From NCBI GenBank assembly GCA_029582165.1, contig CM055870.1, positions 12,827,332-12,891,331 of the forward strand: a stretch of DNA of 64,000 nt, given 5' to 3'. Position numbers and translations under genes: made by a program. Of the stretch, positions 58,923-64,000 are shown in pieces. Origin of the DNA: Portulaca oleracea (Eukaryota; Streptophyta; Magnoliopsida; Caryophyllales; Portulacaceae). Position 1 is the stretch's first letter; each line of letters begins with the position of its first letter. Below the pieces are notes generated by a model. That model worked only from the letters and a program-made list of their open reading frames with translations. It searched no databases and had not been told where the DNA came from.

Positions 58923-60198
58923 ATGTCTGCAGTTAAGTTTGAATGTTTGATATTGAGAAGTTCGACGATGTGATCAGTTTCAGTATTTGGAGAGCTCAAA
59001 TGAAGGTCATTCTTACTCAGAATGGATTGAAGAAAACTTTGGATGGGAAATCCAAAATGCCCGCAAATATGAGTGACGAAGTTTAGGAGGATCTCAATGA
59101 CAGGGCTCTTACGGCAATCCAGTTATTTCTAGCACCTCAGGTTCTTCGCGAGGTGTTGAACAAAACTGTTACTGCAGAACTGTTGCTGACTTTGGAGTCT
59201 CTCTACATGACTAAAAGCCTCACCAACAAAATTCGTCTCAAATAACATTTATATACGTTCTCCATGGTTGAAGGTACTCCCATTCAAAAACATCTTGATG
59301 AATTTAACTCCATTATTATTGATTTGGAAAATTTGGAGGTTACTATTGAAGATAAGGATAAGGCTATTTTGTTGGTTGTCTCTTTGCCCCATTCATACAA
59401 GCACTTTAAAGAAATCATGTTATATTCTAACAATGAAACCCTGTCTTTCGAGGATGTCAAATCTAATTGATGTCTAAGGAAAAATTTGATCTTGAAGTGC
59501 ATTCTGATAAAGCTGAAGGCTTGATTGTTAGAGGTGGGGGTTCTAGTGATAAAGCCAGATCAAAGTCTAAAGGGCGTTCCAACACTACTTGTCTCTATTG
59601 TCGTAAGTCTGGTCATGATGTATTTGAGTGTTATAAATTAAAAAGAAAGTTGGAGAATGAACAAATTCTAAAAGAAACTCAGAATAATGCTGATGCTGAT
59701 ATTGTTCTAGATGAAGATGATGCTGAAGGTTTTCTTATTACTCCTCCTGAAGAGGGTAATAAGTTTAATTGGGTTCTTGATAGTGGTTGTACTTATCATA
59801 TATGTCCTTACAAGGACTGGTTTTCTACATATGATTCTATTGGTTTGGGTGTTGTTCATATAGCTAATGGTGCTCAAAGTAATGTTCTTGGGATTGGTAC
59901 TGTTAATATCAAGATTCATGACGGAGTTATCATGACTCTGACAGGCGTTCGTCATATTCTTGATTTGAAGTGTAATCTCATCTCTCTAAGTACTTTCGAA
60001 TCTGAGGGTTGCAGGTATTCAGCTGAAGGTGAAGTTTTGTCCATATCTAACGGTCAAACTTTATTCAAAGGCTCCAGGCAAGGCGGTCTTTATGTTCTAC
60101 AGGGTTCTACTACTACAGGTTCAACAACCGGTTCTACAACCTCATCTCTTACTAAGTTCAAGGCTAACTTCAACTCAGTAGACGCTCATCACATCTGA
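58923..60198 (+). pseudogene. Copia gag and aspartic protease (broken)
   Basis: Gag begins MSAVKFE, then a one-base frameshift near 58945. It continues as EKFDDVISFSIWRAQMK and LDGKSKMPANM up to a TAG near 59083, then a TAA near 59241, then SMVEGTPIQKHLDEFNSII. A one-base deletion at about 59468 leads into the last frame (59467-60198). That frame has a CCHC knuckle CLYCRKSGHDVFEC, a protease active site WVLDSGCTYHICP, and VRHILDLKCNLISLS, the normal copia GAG-pre-integrase boundary. It then stops without entering integrase. Confidence 0.88.
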
Positions 60199-60251
60199 TT
60201 GCCCTTCAGGGCTCTATGACGGCACCAGAGAATTTGGCCCAAGGTGGAGAT

Positions 60252-61668
60252 TGTTAGGTTTTTATAGCTCAAATTCTATTTTTTCTAATTAAAGGAATCG
60301 AACGCTACCAGCGTTGAGTCGACCGCTACCAGCGTCTCACATACATAGGCGCTACCCCCTTGCTTCCGGATGCTGCCAACGTCACGTCCAGGAGGCTCTA
60401 CATGTGTGACGCGGCCAACGTCGCTCAGGCGCTGACAGCGCCTCTGCGGTCGGCTGACTAGCGGCGGGGCTTCCGTTTTGTTTTCTAGGTTATGTAATAG
60501 TTAACCTAGTTTCATTTTCCTTCATTCTACTATAAATATAGGTTATTTTTAACCTATTATTTTTTTTGAGATCAATATTATTAACCTATTAATAACCTAT
60601 TAATAACCTATTATATACACACAAAATTGAGAGAATTCTTCTCCTCTACCCATCCCTAGGTTGTGAGAATATTTTGAGAGTTATTATTTTGCCTTCAGTT
60701 TATTCCCGTTGTGCTATTAACCGTTTGAAATATTTCCTTCTTGATCTCGTTGTGTTATATAGCCGTTTGGGATCTCCCTTGTAATCTTTCTCCTTATACT
60801 AGTGGATTATTGCTCCGTTGCCATTAGGGATGACAATGGGCAGGGTCTGGGGCGAGTCCTGCTGGACCCGGACCCGGACTTGCCAAATTTGTTTTGGTCT
60901 CGTACCCGCCCCCTGGGATCCGATGGGTCCCAAAAATTCAGAACCGGACCCGAACTCAGCAGGTCCACGAGTCCTGAAAGGGTCCTTAATGGGTCCAACC
61001 ATATTATTCATTTTGTACTAGATTTATCAACTTTTGGGGTTAATTTTATACTTGCATACATGTATAATAGTAACTATTATATTTTGAACACCTATTTTTA
61101 ACACAATAAAAACATCAAAACATCAATATTTATCAACGGTTGTTCCTGAGACACCTACAAATGAGATAGTGAGAGTGTGGAGAATGGAGATGGAGATCGG
61201 CAGTAGAGTAGAGTAGTGCGGCTGTGAGAAGAGAGTGGAGGGAGATGGGCAGTAGAGTGTGCGACTGTGGTGAATTGTGTGACACATTAGCTGACTAGGG
61301 TTTTAGTTTTTTAGATTTAGTTAATTAAATTTTTCTGGAAAATTAATTATAAATATTTATTTCGTAACGGATACACGGGTCCATGTTTGGACCCGGACCC
61401 GGATCCGCTAAATTTTTTTGGACCCGCCCCAGACCCGTCGAGTCCAAAATTTTTGGACCCAGGCCCGTTTTAATGGGCGGGGTCCAGGACCCGCTGCCAT
61501 TCCTAGTTGCCGTCCATGGTTTTCTCCGCTTTGGGTTTCCATGTAAATCTTGTGTCTTTATACTCTCTATTTTAATTACTGATCTTGTCATATTTTTTTC
61601 TCATTTTATACATCATGATAATTTTCTCTTACGCTACAAATAATAGGCTCTTTACCTCGATCCTAACA
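60252..61668 (+). repeat. Copia 3' LTR with nested hAT MITE
   Basis: TGTTAGGTTTTTATAGC start and CGATCCTAACA end. Includes a GCTACCAGCGTTGAGTCGAC-type direct repeat near its start and the MITE at 60825-61505. Confidence 0.85.
60825..61505. mobile_element. hAT-type MITE in the copia 3' LTR
   Basis: The ends TAGGGATGACAATGGGC and, inverted, TAGGAATGGCAGCGGGTC. Flanking 8-bp duplications GTTGCCAT (60817-60824) and GTTGCCGT (61506-61513) differ by one base. The 5' LTR supplies the empty site at about 58712. Both arms carry GGACCCGGACCCGG words. Noncoding. Confidence 0.85.
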
Positions 61669-62547
61669 TATACTTTTAGGATAGTATTTTCAATACGGAT
61701 CTAATGGTAATAATTTCATGTAACAAGTGATAACATATATTAAGAAATTTATAATCAAAATTTTTAAAATTTGACTGTACAATTTTTAAATACGGCAATT
61801 AATATAGAACATATGGAGTATTATAAGTCTATGATTTGTAAGAGTTAGTAATAGTATAAAATAATGGACCGTCAAAATTCAGATTTATGTATTTCAGGTC
61901 TAGACAAATTTGACATCAAATGGGAAAATGATGTCTCATATCTTTTTTTTGGATAATTCAATCAAACTTAAATCGAGCCAACATTAAATTCATACAAAAA
62001 AAAAATACTTCTAAATTTAAAGTATTATATTTTTTTCTTGGAAAAATAGATCTAGGTTAAAACTCAAACAAAAACCAGCTAGTAGTATATGCTACGTTTT
62101 TTTTTTTACCCAAATTTAAAATATCTAGAATTTTGCTATGTACTTTCTCTATAAGAAATGAGATTCCCTTTCATTATCAGTGAAATTAAGATTATACTCT
62201 CAGGAATACAATGTTTTATTACTATAAAAATAGATTTTATGAACATACATGTATAATTTTATGAGCATAAGCGTATGAAAAACTTATGACTAAACTCCTA
62301 AAATTTTCAAGTGTACACGTGTTCACAAAATGAAAATTATAAACTTATAAATTTATAAATATATAATGATATATACTTGTGAACTCAAATAACAAATATG
62401 TGTATGGTTAAAGAACAAAAGTTGTATGCTCATAAACTTATGCGTATATATATGCTCATAAAAATATATCTAGCTACATGCTCATAAAATTTATTCCAAA
62501 AGGATGGAAACATGGTACTCCCGAAAGTATAACATTATTTTCACAAT
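61669..62547. other. AT-rich intergenic DNA, nothing recognised
   Basis: Repeated short ATGCTCATAAA words occur near 62410-62490. No gene. Confidence 0.5.
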
Positions 62548-63810
62548 GGGGGCGTTTGGTGCCCGGTTGTTGGTTGTTTTTAGTTGTTAGCTGTTTTTTT
62601 AGCTGTTTGATTTTTGGCTGTTTTGTTAATTATTTTTGTCAGCTGTTTGTATTAGCTGTTTGTATAAAAGAGTGTTTGGTAGAGTTAGATGTTTGTAGGA
62701 TGACTTTTTCTCCTGATTTCTAATTATGCCCTTGGACTTTATTTTTAGTGTTTTTTAAGATTATGATTTTTTAATATTCATTTTTAGGTTTTTTTCATCC
62801 ATATTGTAATCCATTTTTAGGTTTAACATTATGATTCATATACATTTTTATTTTTTTATCCCGATGTACTTTTACAATTTAATGTAGATATTTTATACTC
62901 CCTTCGTTTCATATTAATTGACACTTTGACTAAATTTTGATCGATAATTATTTAAAAATTACAATGAGTTACGATATGAAATTACCTCCATTGTAATTTT
63001 GGGTAAAATATATTTCTAACGATGGTAGTTTTATATTGTAACTCATAGTAATTTTTGAGCAATTAACAGTTGAAATTTAATCAAAGTGTCAATTAATATG
63101 GAACGAAGGTAATAATTTATTTGTAGAAATTATACTATTCTAAACAATAGGTATATGTATAATCAATTAGTAATTACATTGTCAACATAAACCATAATGA
63201 CAATATGAGGTTCTTATCCAAATCAATAGGAAAAATAAATGAACTAGGAGATTTTGAATACAAGTATCATCATACATAAATCTCATTGTCCAAAAGGATA
63301 AGAAACGCAAATGAACGAAGACTACTAAAATTATGTAACGACATACTCTGAGACTTGATACTTGGTTCTACGATATCTAGCTACATAAGAACATGGGTTA
63401 GAATATCCTACGACGTCTAGCTGCAACCAAATTGGAAGCAATGTTATCACGAATATTTGACATCTCTCTAACTCGTGAGCTTTCGACAAATGATTCTCCA
63501 TTGTCACGTGTCGTGGCAGAGGAGACGTTTTTCTACTAAGGTGAAGTGAAGTACCTAAATTATTTTGATGACAATTTTTGTAATTTTTGTGAATTAGTTG
63601 GTCAATATGGTAATTTAAAATATAAAAAGCTGACAGCTATTTACAAAAAGCTATTTATAATAGTTTTTTACAAATTGGCTTTTTGGGAGCAAAAACCTAA
63701 TTTAATCCGTCAACCTACCAAACAACCCAAATTGACATATTGGCTAGTCAAACAAGTAAAAACCTTCTAAAAAGTCAAAAAACATCCAAAAAACTGGACA
63801 CCAAACGCCC
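62548..63810. mobile_element. MITE/non-autonomous DNA element with GGGCGTTTGGTG ends
   Basis: The left end GGGGGCGTTTGGTGCCCGG and the right end, inverted, GGGCGTTTGGTGTCCAG form a terminal inverted repeat. Subterminal regions carry AGCTGTTTG words on the left and inverted CAAAAAGC/AAACAACC words on the right. No ORF is supported. A hAT affiliation is possible, but no clean 8-bp duplication is seen. Confidence 0.6.
62898..63112. mobile_element. Stowaway-like MITE nested in the preceding element
   Basis: The ends CTCCCTTCGTTTCATATTAA and, inverted, ACCTTCGTTCCATATTAATT continue as an inverted repeat of about 35 bp through TTGACACTTTGA. TA flanks on the left. The interior is itself palindromic (TTACAATGAGTTAC... 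/ ...GTAACTCATAGTAA). Confidence 0.75.
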
Positions 63811-64000
63811 TATTATCCTAATGTACCATCTTTATTTGGAGAGTGTTTTCATGCCGATGGATAACTTACTGGGTGATGATAAGTGTCTTGCCCCAAGACA
63901 CTCCTTAAATGTCTTCTCCCTTATAAAATCAATACTTATTATCGTTTTTAACCCCAATTTTTTTGACAGATACTATTAATTATCAATTATAAGAAGTTTG
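63811..64000. other. Window end, nothing recognised
   Basis: AT-rich; no feature supported. Confidence 0.4.

Larger units (their letters stand above)
58339..61668 (+). mobile_element. Pol-less Ty1/copia retrotransposon
   Basis: The 5' LTR (58339-58877) lacks about 135 bp at its start compared with the 3' LTR (60252-61668, which includes a 681-bp MITE). The LTRs end CGATCCTAACA. The primer site TGGTATCAGGGC (58880-58891, initiator Met tRNA type) follows, then gag-protease (58923-60198), then directly a polypurine tract AAGGTGGAGAT (60241-60251) and the 3' LTR's TGTTAGG. Integrase, RT and RNase H are absent between protease and polypurine tract. No target duplication can be tested because the left end is truncated. 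Confidence 0.85.

Overview
The window looks like nuclear DNA of a eudicot with a repeat-rich, AT-rich genome. Three intact-looking protein genes, with plant-type GT-AG introns where they have them, sit in a dense layer of plant transposable elements (Ty3/gypsy Athila-type, Ty1/copia, a Cassandra-like TRIM, SINE, LINE and many MITEs). The species cannot be named from the sequence. There are no prokaryotic or organellar signs.

Region by region. Positions 1-4700 hold a decayed LINE, two small inverted-repeat elements and a CT-rich MITE. Positions 4815-10880 are a seven-exon pectate lyase gene on the + strand (447 residues by my splice model). It is followed tail-to-tail, across a SINE with a perfect 14-bp target duplication, by a two-exon TMKL1-type LRR receptor pseudokinase gene on the - strand (12744-15915). 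Positions 16-22 kb are intergenic with microsatellites, MITEs and an unusual GATGTCCAT-type minisatellite. Positions 22.8-26.4 kb are a dead copia element that has itself been hit by a MITE with an 8-bp target duplication, a second small inverted-repeat element and a Cassandra-like TRIM with 5S-rRNA-like LTRs. Positions 27-30.2 kb hold a solo LTR and two MITEs. An intronless gene for a multi-pass membrane protein lies at 30575-31576 (- strand), and more MITEs follow to 33.6 kb.

Positions 34032-54343 are one 20.3-kb Athila-lineage Ty3/gypsy element on the - strand. It is bounded by ATAAG target duplications and has 1.77-kb LTRs, a tRNA-Asp-type primer site, gag, protease, RT-RNase H, integrase and an env-position ORF. 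Gag-pol is broken by stops, frameshifts and two roughly 3.25-kb noncoding insertions, whereas the env-position ORF is open over 462 codons. A solo LTR of the same family (55862-57545, TTGAT duplication) sits in the opposite orientation inside an older long-inverted-repeat MITE. Positions 58339-61668 are a copia element that keeps LTRs, primer site, gag-protease and polypurine tract but has no integrase or RT, with a hAT-type MITE in its 3' LTR. The window ends with nested MITEs.

The most interesting signal is an array of 14-bp palindromes (consensus ACCGTGGCCACGGT) in the Athila-family LTRs. They come as doublets about 21 bp centre to centre, repeated at about 77-bp intervals just upstream of a TATA-like box. 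A second array with the same geometry lies just upstream of the env-position ORF. This looks like a designed protein-binding or structural module and would be the first thing to follow up.
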